NCBI GenBank assembly: GCA_000715855.1
Contig: KL571348.1
Coordinates: forward strand, 35,964-43,023
Length of the DNA stretch: 7,060 bases
Direction of reading: 5' to 3'
From: Actinoplanes liguriensis
Lineage (GTDB): Bacteria > Actinomycetota > Actinomycetes > Mycobacteriales > Micromonosporaceae
Each line of letters opens with the position of its first letter. The stretch's first letter is position 1. Of this stretch, positions 1 to 6,054 are shown piece by piece. Made by a program: the position numbers and the translations under genes. The notes beneath the pieces were generated by a model. That model did not search any database, was not told where the DNA came from, and saw nothing but the letters and a program-made list of their open reading frames with translations.

Positions 1-277
1 ACCGGCCGCCGTGGACCACGCCGGCCGGCAGCCACAGGCCGAAACCGGGCGGCACCGTGACGATCCGGTTGCCGATCCGGGAGGTCAGCGTCCCGCCGCG
101 CACCCACACCAGCTCGTGCATCGGATGCGAGTGGGCCGGCCAGTCGGTCGCCACGCCGGGCCTCTCCGACTCGGCGTAGATCGTGCGCCGTGCCGAGTCA
201 CCGGCCGGCGACTCGGCATGGCGGATCACGGTGTCCCTGTCCCGGCGCCAGGTGCCCAGACTGAGGTCATCCGACAT
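1..277 (-). CDS. Cupin-domain protein, probably N-terminus of an AraC-family transcriptional regulator (3' end outside window)
   Basis: Only the first 92 residues are in the window; the gene runs off the left edge. The sequence is a compact cupin barrel. H49-S-H51-P-M-H54-E55 fits cupin motif 1 (HxH, three residues, E, then Gly at 61/62), and P84-A-G86-V-V-H89 fits motif 2, so the usual four metal/ligand positions H49, H51, E55 and H89 are all present. The stretch HELVWVRGG followed by PPGFGLWLPAGVVHGG resembles the ligand-sensing domain of actinobacterial AraC-type regulators, which would carry two helix-turn-helix motifs further on, outside this window. ATG at 277 is the only start possible: the only earlier codons in frame are six non-start codons and then the stop of the preceding hydrolase gene. 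No Shine-Dalgarno precedes it, so translation probably depends on the upstream gene. A stand-alone cupin enzyme or sugar-binding protein is the alternative. Cupin is sure; AraC regulator is inferred. Confidence 0.75.
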   Translation of the reverse strand, partial: MSDDLSLGTWRRDRDTVIRHAESPAGDSARRTIYAESERPGVATDWPAHSHPMHELVWVRGGTLTSRIGNRIVTVPPGFGLWLPAGVVHGGR

Positions 278-295
278 GGGAAGGAGGGTACGGAC

Positions 296-1828
296 TCAGG
301 GGAACGGCGGCAGATCCTGGGCGCAGCGGGTGCCCGCCGGCGGCAGCTGACCGGCGATCAGATACCGCGTGTACCAGTCCAGCACGCACGCGCTGCTGTG
401 CCGGCTGGTGTGCCCGAACCCGTCCAGCGTCAGCAGCCGGGCGTTGCCCAGCTCCCGGGTCATCCGCTTGCCGAAGTCGTAGCGGGTGGCCGGGTCGTAC
501 GTGCCGTTGACGACCAGGACCGTACTGGCGGTCCGCCGGTTCCACGGCCCGGCGTAGCGCTCGGTGACCTTGGGCCAGTTCGCGCAGCCGACCTCACCGA
601 ACGCCTCCCCCCGGCCGAAGGTGGGGCTCGCCTTCTCGAAGACGTCGGCGATGGCGGGATAGACGGCGGGATTGCGCGGCAGCGGCGCGTCGGCGCAGTT
701 GACCGCGAAGAACGCGTCGTTGGAGGTATACCCGTAGGCGTCCGGCGACCCGCCGCGCGCCGGCCGAGCCGGGGGCATCGGCGGAGCCTTGGCCGCTGCC
801 AGGGGCGAGGGGCCACCGAACACCTCGCCGTAGACGATCTGCAGGATCTGGGCGGTCTCCGGAAAGCTGGTGACGTCGTACATGCTGTCCGCCACCAGGT
901 CGCTCAGATCGTCGAGAGTCACCACGCCGTACGTCGGCGAGGTGAACGGACCCTGCCGGAGGCGCTCCCGCAGCTGGGTGAACTTGGCCTCGGAGCCGCC
1001 GGCGAAAGCGCAGCGCGGCCCGGCCTTGTCGCACTCCCGGAAGAAGCCGGCCAGGGCGATCTCGAAGCCGCCGGCCCGCTCGAACTTGTTCGCGAGGCGG
1101 TGGTTGGCGCGCTGGTCCGGGTCGACGTTGCCGTCGATGATGACCGCCCGCACCTTGGCCGGGAACAGGTTGACGTAGGTGGCGCCGATCATCGTCCCGT
1201 ACGAGTAGCCGATGTAGGTCAGCGCCCTGTCCCCGACGGCCTGCCGCAGCCGGTCGAGGTCCTTCGCCACGTTGAGCGTGCTCATGTGGGTCAGCAGCGG
1301 GCCGGCGTTGCGCTTGCAGCCCTCGGTGTACTCCCAGTTCGCCTTCAGGGTCTCGGCGATCTGGGCCCTGGTGACCGGCACCCCGGTCATCCGGGCCAGC
1401 AGCGCCTCGGCCTCCTCGTCGGTGGCGAAGCACTGGATCGGGTCGCTGGCGCCGATGCCCCGCGGGTCGAAGCCGACGAAGTCGAAGCGGGCCAGCACCG
1501 CCGGCTGAACGATCTGGTCGGCCACGGTGACCAGGTCACGGCCCGCGCCGCCGGGCCCGCCCGGGTTGACGAAGATGGTGCCGAGCTTGTGCGCCTGGTC
1601 GTCGGCGGGACGCCGGGCCAGCGCGATCGTGGTGGCAGGACCGCTCGGACGGTCGTAGTCGAGCGGCACCTCATAGGTCGCGCAGTCGAATCCCTCCAGC
1701 TCGGACTCGGTGCAGGCCGACCAGCCGACCGGGGTGGCGGCCTGGGCCGCCGCGGGCACGGCGATCGACGCGGCCATCAGCGCGAGGATCGTCCCGGCCC
1801 GGGCGGCAATCGATTGACGTACGGCCAT
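296..1828 (-). CDS. Secreted alpha/beta-hydrolase, S33 / tripeptidyl-aminopeptidase (TAP)-like
   Basis: This 510-residue protein is probably an exported serine peptidase that removes short N-terminal peptides, or a related esterase. Residues 1-30 are a signal peptide with a hydrophobic core and an A28-Q29-A30 cleavage motif. N88-PGGPGGAG is the oxyanion-hole loop typical of S33 enzymes. GYSYG at 207-211 is the nucleophile elbow with Ser209. D445 in NGTYDPATRY and H473 in GFGHTS complete the triad, and they lie in the C-terminal TAP-like segment (about 410-505). Ten cysteines in the mature part suggest disulfides, as expected outside the cell. Length is normal for the actinobacterial TAP/SlpD-like family. 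The ATG is supported by GGAAGG seven bases upstream. The gene follows the rhamnogalacturonan lyase by 59 bases and precedes the cupin gene by 18, so it is probably in the same operon. A role in pectin use is not shown by the sequence; substrates in this family are often unknown, and ester hydrolysis cannot be excluded. Confidence 0.9.
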   Translation of the reverse strand: MAVRQSIAARAGTILALMAASIAVPAAAQAATPVGWSACTESELEGFDCATYEVPLDYDRPSGPATTIALARRPADDQAHKLGTIFVNPGGPGGAGRDLVTVADQIVQPAVLARFDFVGFDPRGIGASDPIQCFATDEEAEALLARMTGVPVTRAQIAETLKANWEYTEGCKRNAGPLLTHMSTLNVAKDLDRLRQAVGDRALTYIGYSYGTMIGATYVNLFPAKVRAVIIDGNVDPDQRANHRLANKFERAGGFEIALAGFFRECDKAGPRCAFAGGSEAKFTQLRERLRQGPFTSPTYGVVTLDDLSDLVADSMYDVTSFPETAQILQIVYGEVFGGPSPLAAAKAPPMPPARPARGGSPDAYGYTSNDAFFAVNCADAPLPRNPAVYPAIADVFEKASPTFGRGEAFGEVGCANWPKVTERYAGPWNRRTASTVLVVNGTYDPATRYDFGKRMTRELGNARLLTLDGFGHTSRHSSACVLDWYTRYLIAGQLPPAGTRCAQDLPPFP

Positions 1829-1835
1829 GTTCTCG

Positions 1836-1841
1836 CCTTCC
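1836..1841 (-). promoter_or_regulatory. Shine-Dalgarno of the S33 hydrolase
   Basis: Reading the minus strand, GGAAGG is followed by seven bases and then the ATG at 1828. This fixes the hydrolase start and the start of its signal peptide. The 59-base gap it lies in (1829-1887) shows no clear hairpin terminator and no convincing promoter. Confidence 0.7.
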
Positions 1842-1887
1842 GTTGGGAAGCAGGACCGTTCGTCACTCTGTCATGGATCGACAATCT

Positions 1888-4062
1888 TCAGTGCCCCGCC
1901 AGTGGCACCTTCGACCAGTCGGTGTCGGAGGCCAGGTAGAAGCTCGGGTAGGACGGCTGGTTGTACGTGGTCTGCTGACGGGCCACCTCGACGCGGTACT
2001 GCGGGTCGTGCATCAACGTGTCGAGCTTGTGCCCGGTGACCTCGGTGGACGTGTAGATGCGCACGGCGCTGCTGTCCGCCGTACGCAGGAAGAGCTCCTC
2101 TCGCCAGTCCCCGAAGACGTCGGCGATGAGCGAGGCGTTGCCCTTCGTGCCGTTGTTCGACAGCGTGCCCGTGGCGGTCAGCAGGGTGCCGCGCCGCCAG
2201 TCGTCGATCGTCGGGGTGACCGTGCCGGCGCCGTTGAGGATCTGCGTGGTCAGGTCGGCCGACCAGCGGATGCTCTGGTTCGTGCCGGGCAGCGTGTCGG
2301 CGACCTTGCGGCCGTCGGCGGTGTAGAGGCCGAGCGCGCCGGAGCCGCCGGGCAGGCTGGCCCACGCCTCCATGCCGGGCTCCCCGGGCAGGACGTCGCC
2401 GATCATGCCGCGACCGGTGTCGACGCCGGAGTAGGTGCCGAACAGCACCGTGCCGGTCTTCGCGTCGCGCATCGCCATGCCGTAGGGCGCGGCGGTCGCT
2501 CCCTCGTGCACGGTGAAGATCTCCAGGCCCGGGCGGTTCGGATCGATATCGGTCACGTGCATGGCGTCGCCGTGCCCGAGCCGGGCCGTGCTGCCGTCCG
2601 GCATCGTGCCGGTCGAGGAGTAGAGCAGCGAGCCGTCGTCGTCGATCGTCGCGCTGCCGTAGACGATCTCCTGCCGTCCGTCGCCGTCCACGTCGGCCGC
2701 GCTGAGCGAGTGGAAGCCCTGCGTGGTGATCGTGCCGAACTCCGTCGAGGTGCCGTTCCGCCCGTGCGGAGTGTCGTCGAACGGGTTCGTCATCGGGGTC
2801 CAGCCGCTGTCCACGAACCAGTTCTCGACCAGGTGGCGGCCGTTCCAGCGGTACGCGATCAGCGTCGTGCGGGTGTAGTAGCCGCGGGCGAACACCGCGG
2901 ACGGGTGCCGGCCGTCGAGGTAGGCGACGCCGGACAGGAAACGGTCCACCCGGTTGCCCGGCTCGATCCGGGGCATCGCGTAGTCGCCCCACATCAGGCC
3001 GTCGTCGGTGCGGCCCGGCTTGTAGGGGATGGTCTCCAGCTCGCGCCCGGACGCGCCGTCGAAAACGGTCAGATACTCCGGCCCGTCCACGATGAAACCC
3101 TCGAAGGCGCGCAGCGCGTTCCGGGTGCTGCGAGCGGGGGCGTAGACGTCCATGAAGTAGTCGACCAGCGCTGCCGCGTCGGCGCGATTCAGCGGGTACG
3201 TGTATCGCGGCTCGATGCCGAACGCCTGCTCCAGCGTGGCCGGCCAGTGCCCGGCCATGACCTCGGGGTGCTCGGTCCAGCCCTGGAACATGGTCACCAG
3301 GTGCTCGTAGTAGCCGGCCGCGCTGAGCCGGTAGTCCTCGGTCACCGAGTGGCCGGGCGTGGTGATCGGGCGCCCGCGGCCGTCCCGGGTGCCGGGCGCG
3401 GTCTTCATCATGACCTCGGAGCGGCCGTCGCCGTCGAAGTCGTACACCAGGAACTGGGTGTAGTGGGCGCCCGCCCGGATGTTGACGCCCAGGTCGATGC
3501 GCCACAACAAAGTGCCGTTCAGCCGGTACGCGTCCAGGTACACCGTGCCGGTGTAACCCACCTGGGAGACGTCCTTGGAGTTGGACGGATCCCACTTGAC
3601 GATGTACTCGTACTGGCCGTCACCGTCCACGTCGCCCACGCTCATGTCGTTGGCGGAGTAGGTGTACGCCTCGCCCTTGGGGGTCACGCCGTCGGCGGGC
3701 TTCCGCAGCGGCAGGTCGTAGTGGTTCTGCGCCCACGGCTCGACCGGTCTGCTGCGCGCGCCACCGGCCGGCGCGACCTGGTATTTCGAGGTCACCGTGC
3801 CCGCCGGGTCGAGATAGTTGGTGCTGTCGGTGACCGTGGCGATCCGCCGGCCGTCCCGGTAGACGTGGAACGGCCTGCTGGTCAGCCCGGTGGGGGAGTG
3901 GCCGGTGGCCTCCGGCCCGAGCAGCCGCCAGCTCACGAAGATGCCCTCGCTCGTGGCGGCGGCGACCAGGCCGCGGTCCAGGCGCTCCATCCGCTGCTGT
4001 GCGGCGGCCGCGGGGGATGCAGGGAGCAGCAGGAGCAGGACGACCAGTAGAGCTCGCCTCAT
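1888..4062 (-). CDS. Secreted rhamnogalacturonan lyase, polysaccharide lyase family 11, long form with insertion
   Basis: This 724-residue enzyme is predicted to cleave rhamnogalacturonan I backbones between rhamnose and galacturonate by beta-elimination outside the cell. Residues 1-21 are a signal peptide (Arg-Arg, leucine-rich core, AAA cleavage site). LDRGL at 28-32 and the VSWRLL stretch are the usual PL11 N-terminus. Calcium-binding propeller loops DxDGDG are at 144-149, 208-213 and 457-462. Residues reported for Bacillus YesW, placed here from memory, are all present: N138 (YSAND), D158 (KWDPSN), R551 (DTGRG), N637-G-T-K640 and Y700 (TTYNQPS). Compared with the neighbouring paralog it has about 73 extra residues between R245 and G327 and about 10 more before GHGDA (497-500), which explains much of its greater length. 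It ends in a short DTDWSKVP tail. The ATG at 4062 is supported by GAGGAG five bases upstream. It is the first gene of the leftward set and divergent from the second PL11 gene. Endo or exo action cannot be told from sequence alone. Confidence 0.94.
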   Translation of the reverse strand: MRRALLVVLLLLLPASPAAAAQQRMERLDRGLVAAATSEGIFVSWRLLGPEATGHSPTGLTSRPFHVYRDGRRIATVTDSTNYLDPAGTVTSKYQVAPAGGARSRPVEPWAQNHYDLPLRKPADGVTPKGEAYTYSANDMSVGDVDGDGQYEYIVKWDPSNSKDVSQVGYTGTVYLDAYRLNGTLLWRIDLGVNIRAGAHYTQFLVYDFDGDGRSEVMMKTAPGTRDGRGRPITTPGHSVTEDYRLSAAGYYEHLVTMFQGWTEHPEVMAGHWPATLEQAFGIEPRYTYPLNRADAAALVDYFMDVYAPARSTRNALRAFEGFIVDGPEYLTVFDGASGRELETIPYKPGRTDDGLMWGDYAMPRIEPGNRVDRFLSGVAYLDGRHPSAVFARGYYTRTTLIAYRWNGRHLVENWFVDSGWTPMTNPFDDTPHGRNGTSTEFGTITTQGFHSLSAADVDGDGRQEIVYGSATIDDDGSLLYSSTGTMPDGSTARLGHGDAMHVTDIDPNRPGLEIFTVHEGATAAPYGMAMRDAKTGTVLFGTYSGVDTGRGMIGDVLPGEPGMEAWASLPGGSGALGLYTADGRKVADTLPGTNQSIRWSADLTTQILNGAGTVTPTIDDWRRGTLLTATGTLSNNGTKGNASLIADVFGDWREELFLRTADSSAVRIYTSTEVTGHKLDTLMHDPQYRVEVARQQTTYNQPSYPSFYLASDTDWSKVPLAGH

Positions 4063-4067
4063 CGGGA

Positions 4068-4073
4068 CTCCTC
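4068..4073 (-). promoter_or_regulatory. Shine-Dalgarno of the long PL11 lyase
   Basis: GAGGAG on the minus strand, five bases before the ATG at 4062, supports that start codon and the signal peptide that follows. It is much stronger than the ribosome site of the divergent lyase. Confidence 0.75.
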
Positions 4074-4077
4074 GTCA

Positions 4078-4091
4078 GGAAAGCGCATTCC
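4078..4091. promoter_or_regulatory. Candidate LacI-family operator palindrome
   Basis: GGAAAGC/GCATTCC is a 14-base inverted repeat with one mismatched pair and a central CG step. That design is typical of operators bound by LacI-type sugar repressors. It lies between the predicted start point of the leftward transcript and its Shine-Dalgarno, where a bound repressor would block initiation. No LacI gene is in the window, so the regulator would be encoded elsewhere. This rests on pattern only; chance occurrence in GC-rich DNA is possible. Confidence 0.4.
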
Positions 4092-4097
4092 CGCAGA

Positions 4098-4126
4098 ATC
4101 CTCTACCCGGGCCCGGCCGCGGTCAA
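4098..4126 (-). promoter_or_regulatory. Candidate sigma-70-type promoter for the leftward lyase operon
   Basis: On the minus strand TTGACC (4126-4121) is a good actinobacterial -35. Seventeen bases later GAGGAT (4103-4098) is an acceptable -10. TAGAGG at a 15-base spacing is the alternative reading. Transcription would start near 4091, leaving a leader of about 29 bases that begins at the 4078-4091 palindrome. The spacer contains a perfect 10-base palindrome, CCGGGCCCGG, at 4107-4116. The promoter is inferred from spacing and sequence only. Confidence 0.45.
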
Positions 4127-4173
4127 CAGGTCGGTGAATCCTTTCAGATATGTGAGGCCATCTATGGAGCCGC

Positions 4174-4202
4174 GTTACTGCGGTGTTACGGTCCGGTTAA
4201 CC
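4174..4202 (+). repeat. Three GTTA-type direct repeats at 11-bp spacing upstream of the second PL11 gene
   Basis: GTTACTG starts at 4174, GTTACGG at 4185 and GTTAACC at 4196, each exactly 11 bases after the one before. Heptamers with four-base spacers place the copies on one face of the helix, as in sites bound cooperatively by SARP/OmpR-type activators. The last copy ends 47 bases before the ATG at 4250, a sensible place for an activator site. No such regulator is in the window, and the AraC-like protein at the left edge would normally prefer longer repeats. The third copy matches only in GTTA. Confidence 0.4.
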
Positions 4203-4215
4203 GCTTCAGTAGCGG
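4194..4215. repeat. Adjacent palindrome and small hairpin upstream of the second PL11 gene
   Basis: CGGTTAACCG at 4194-4203 is a perfect 10-base palindrome that shares bases with the third GTTA repeat. CCGCT-TCAGT-AGCGG at 4201-4215 is a five-pair inverted repeat with a five-base loop and overlaps it by three bases. Either could be a protein-binding site or, if transcribed, a small leader hairpin; the two cannot both form in one molecule. Short palindromes are common in GC-rich DNA, so the assignment is tentative. Confidence 0.3.
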
Positions 4216-4249
4216 CGCGTCCCTGTCCTCAACCACGTTGGGATCCCCC

Positions 4250-6052
4250 ATGCGACGCAAAATCCTCTGCGGCCTGTCCGTGGCCGTGTTCCTGCTCACC
4301 GCCGGCGGAGTCCCCGCCGCCGCCAGCGCCGCCTCCCCGCCCGGCGTCGACAATCTGGACCGTGGGCTGATCAGCCTGCGGACCACCGGCGGGAACTTCC
4401 TGTCCTGGCGGCTGCTCGCCACCGACCCGGCCGGTGTCGCGTTCAACGTCTACCGCGGCTCGACGAAACTCAACTCCGCGCCGATCACGAAAGGCACCAA
4501 TTTCACCGACACCGGCGCGCCGGTCGGGGCGTCCTACACGGTCGAGCCGGTACTCGACGGTGTCTCGCTGAAAGCGGCGGCCGCCCCCACGGTCGCGCTC
4601 GCCGCGGCCTATCAGGACGTGCCGATCCAGATCCCGGCCGGCGGCACCACGCCGGACGGGGTGGCCTACACCTACTCGGCCAACGACGCGTCGGTCGGCG
4701 ACCTGGACGGCGACGGCTCCTACGAGATCGTGCTCAAGTGGGACCCGTCCAACTCCAAGGACAACTCGCAGTCCGGGTACACCGGGCCGGTCATCATCGA
4801 CGCGTACAAGCTGAACGGCAGCCGGCTGTGGCGCCTCAACCTGGGCAAGAACATCCGGGCCGGCGCGCACTACACCCAGTTCCAGGTCTTCGACTACGAC
4901 GGTGACGGCAAGGCCGAGGTGGTCATGAAGACCGCGGACGGCACCGTCGACGGCACCGGCGTGGTGATCGGCAGCTCCACCGCCGACTACCGCAACTCGT
5001 CGGGCTACGTGCTGTCCGGGCCGGAATACCTGACCGTCTTCAACGGGCAGACCGGCAAGGCGATGGCGACCGCCGACTACGTCGTCCCGCGCGGCACCGT
5101 CTCCTCGTGGGGCGACAGCTACGGCAACCGGGTGGACCGGTTCCTGGCCGGGACCGCCTACCTCAACGGGTCGTACCCGAGCATCATCATGGCCCGCGGC
5201 TACTACACCCGGTCGGTGATCGTCGCCTGGGACTACCGCAACGGCGCGCTGACCCGGAAGTGGACCTTCGACAGCAACTCCAGCACCAACGGGTCGGCGT
5301 GGACCGGCCAGGGCAACCACCAGCTCTCCATCGCCGACGTCGACAGCGACGGCAAGGACGAGATCCTGTACGGGGCGATGGCCGTCGACGACAACGGCGC
5401 CGGCCTGTGGGTCAACGGACAGGGCCACGGCGACGCGTACCACGTCGGTGATCTGATCCCGAGCCGTGCCGGCCTGGAGATCTTCAAGGTCGACGAGGGC
5501 ACCACGAAACTCGCCGCCTGGATGGCCGACGCCCGCACGGGCGCGATCATCTGGTCGAACGCGTCGTGCGGCTGCGACAACGGCCGCGGCGTCTCCGACG
5601 ACATCTACGCCGGCAGCCCCGGCGCAGAATCCTGGTCCTCCGCGGTGTCCGGCCTGTTCAACACGTCCGGCCAGAACATCGGGCGCAAGCCGTCCAGCAC
5701 CAACTTCGTCATCTACTGGGACGGCGACGCACAGCGCGAGCTGCTCGACGGCACACACATCGACAAGTACGGCACCAGCGCCGACACCCGGCTGCTGACC
5801 GCCAGTGACGTGCACTCCAACAACGGCACCAAGGCCACGCCGTCACTGCAGGCGGACATCCTCGGGGACTGGCGCGAGGAGGTCATCTGGCCGACGACCG
5901 ACAACACCCGGCTGCGGATCTACTCCACGACCGACAGCACCAGCATCTCGCACACGTCGCTGATGCAGGACCGGATGTACCGCGAGGCCGTGGCCTGGCA
6001 GAACACCGCCTACAACCAGCCGCCGCATCCGTCGTTCGCGATCGGAGGCTGA
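4250..6052 (+). CDS. Secreted rhamnogalacturonan lyase, polysaccharide lyase family 11, compact form
   Basis: This 600-residue enzyme is predicted to cut rhamnogalacturonan I by beta-elimination outside the cell, using a calcium-stabilised eight-bladed propeller. Residues 1-27 are a signal peptide ending A25-S26-A27. Calcium loops are at D151-LDGDG, D215-YDGDG and D363-VDSDG. N145, D165, R446, N525-G-T-K528 and Y588 match the substrate and catalytic residues I recall for Bacillus YesW, with a nearly constant numbering offset of 6-7, so the core length is normal for the family. It lacks both insertions seen in the divergent paralog. C440-G-C442 just before D443-N-G-R446 gives a CxC pair next to a predicted catalytic arginine. 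The open frame extends upstream to 3890, but ATG at 4250 is chosen because the signal peptide begins there and the extension would overlap the divergent gene. Its ribosome site is weak: only GGGA (4240-4243), inside the palindrome GGGATCCC. The pectinesterase gene follows two bases after its stop. Confidence 0.95.
   Translation: MRRKILCGLSVAVFLLTAGGVPAAASAASPPGVDNLDRGLISLRTTGGNFLSWRLLATDPAGVAFNVYRGSTKLNSAPITKGTNFTDTGAPVGASYTVEPVLDGVSLKAAAAPTVALAAAYQDVPIQIPAGGTTPDGVAYTYSANDASVGDLDGDGSYEIVLKWDPSNSKDNSQSGYTGPVIIDAYKLNGSRLWRLNLGKNIRAGAHYTQFQVFDYDGDGKAEVVMKTADGTVDGTGVVIGSSTADYRNSSGYVLSGPEYLTVFNGQTGKAMATADYVVPRGTVSSWGDSYGNRVDRFLAGTAYLNGSYPSIIMARGYYTRSVIVAWDYRNGALTRKWTFDSNSSTNGSAWTGQGNHQLSIADVDSDGKDEILYGAMAVDDNGAGLWVNGQGHGDAYHVGDLIPSRAGLEIFKVDEGTTKLAAWMADARTGAIIWSNASCGCDNGRGVSDDIYAGSPGAESWSSAVSGLFNTSGQNIGRKPSSTNFVIYWDGDAQRELLDGTHIDKYGTSADTRLLTASDVHSNNGTKATPSLQADILGDWREEVIWPTTDNTRLRIYSTTDSTSISHTSLMQDRMYREAVAWQNTAYNQPPHPSFAIGG
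6044..6048 (+). promoter_or_regulatory. Shine-Dalgarno of the pectinesterase, inside the end of the lyase gene
   Basis: GGAGG lies within the last codons of the PL11 gene, six bases before the GTG at 6055. It selects GTG as the start and makes the two genes a translationally coupled pair with a two-base gap. Confidence 0.8.
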
Positions 6053-6054
6053 CC

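Larger units (their letters stand above)
4063..4249. promoter_or_regulatory. Divergent intergenic control region between the two PL11 lyase genes
   Basis: These 187 bases are the only sizeable non-coding stretch and must serve both transcription directions. They are less GC-rich than the genes, especially 4124-4210. Leftward elements are a Shine-Dalgarno, a LacI-like palindrome and a -35/-10 pair. Rightward elements are an 11-bp-spaced GTTA repeat and short palindromes. A GAATCCT heptamer occurs at 4096-4102 and again 40 bases later at 4136-4142. CCATCTATGG at 4158-4167 is a small inverted repeat. I found no convincing rightward -10 hexamer; TAGCGG at 4210-4215 is the best-placed but weak candidate. 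Confidence 0.75.

Noticed and set aside
1829..1887. Separate promoter or terminator between the long lyase and the hydrolase
   Set aside because: TTGTCG on the minus strand has no fitting -10 at 16-18 bases, and no stable hairpin is visible, so I treat the genes as one transcript.
11..1939. 642-codon open frame on the plus strand
   Set aside because: It is the complement of the hydrolase and cupin genes. Its product is rich in Arg, Gly, Val and Ala with no domain, signal or motif, as expected from antisense of high-GC coding DNA.
1843..4050. 735-codon open frame on the plus strand opposite the long PL11 lyase
   Set aside because: The minus-strand frame has clear PL11 motifs, a signal peptide and a ribosome site; the plus frame is low-complexity Val/Arg/Gly-rich and has none.
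3890..4249. N-terminal extension of the compact PL11 lyase by 120 codons
   Set aside because: It would overlap the divergent lyase gene, it precedes a complete signal peptide, and it crosses the shared control region.
4250..4331. Lipoprotein signal on the compact lyase because of the early cysteine C7
   Set aside because: C7 lies before the hydrophobic core and has no lipobox; the A-S-A site at 25-27 fits an ordinary signal peptide.
4229..5815. 528-codon open frame on the minus strand opposite the compact PL11 lyase
   Set aside because: It is an antisense shadow with no recognisable domain, opposite an intact family member.
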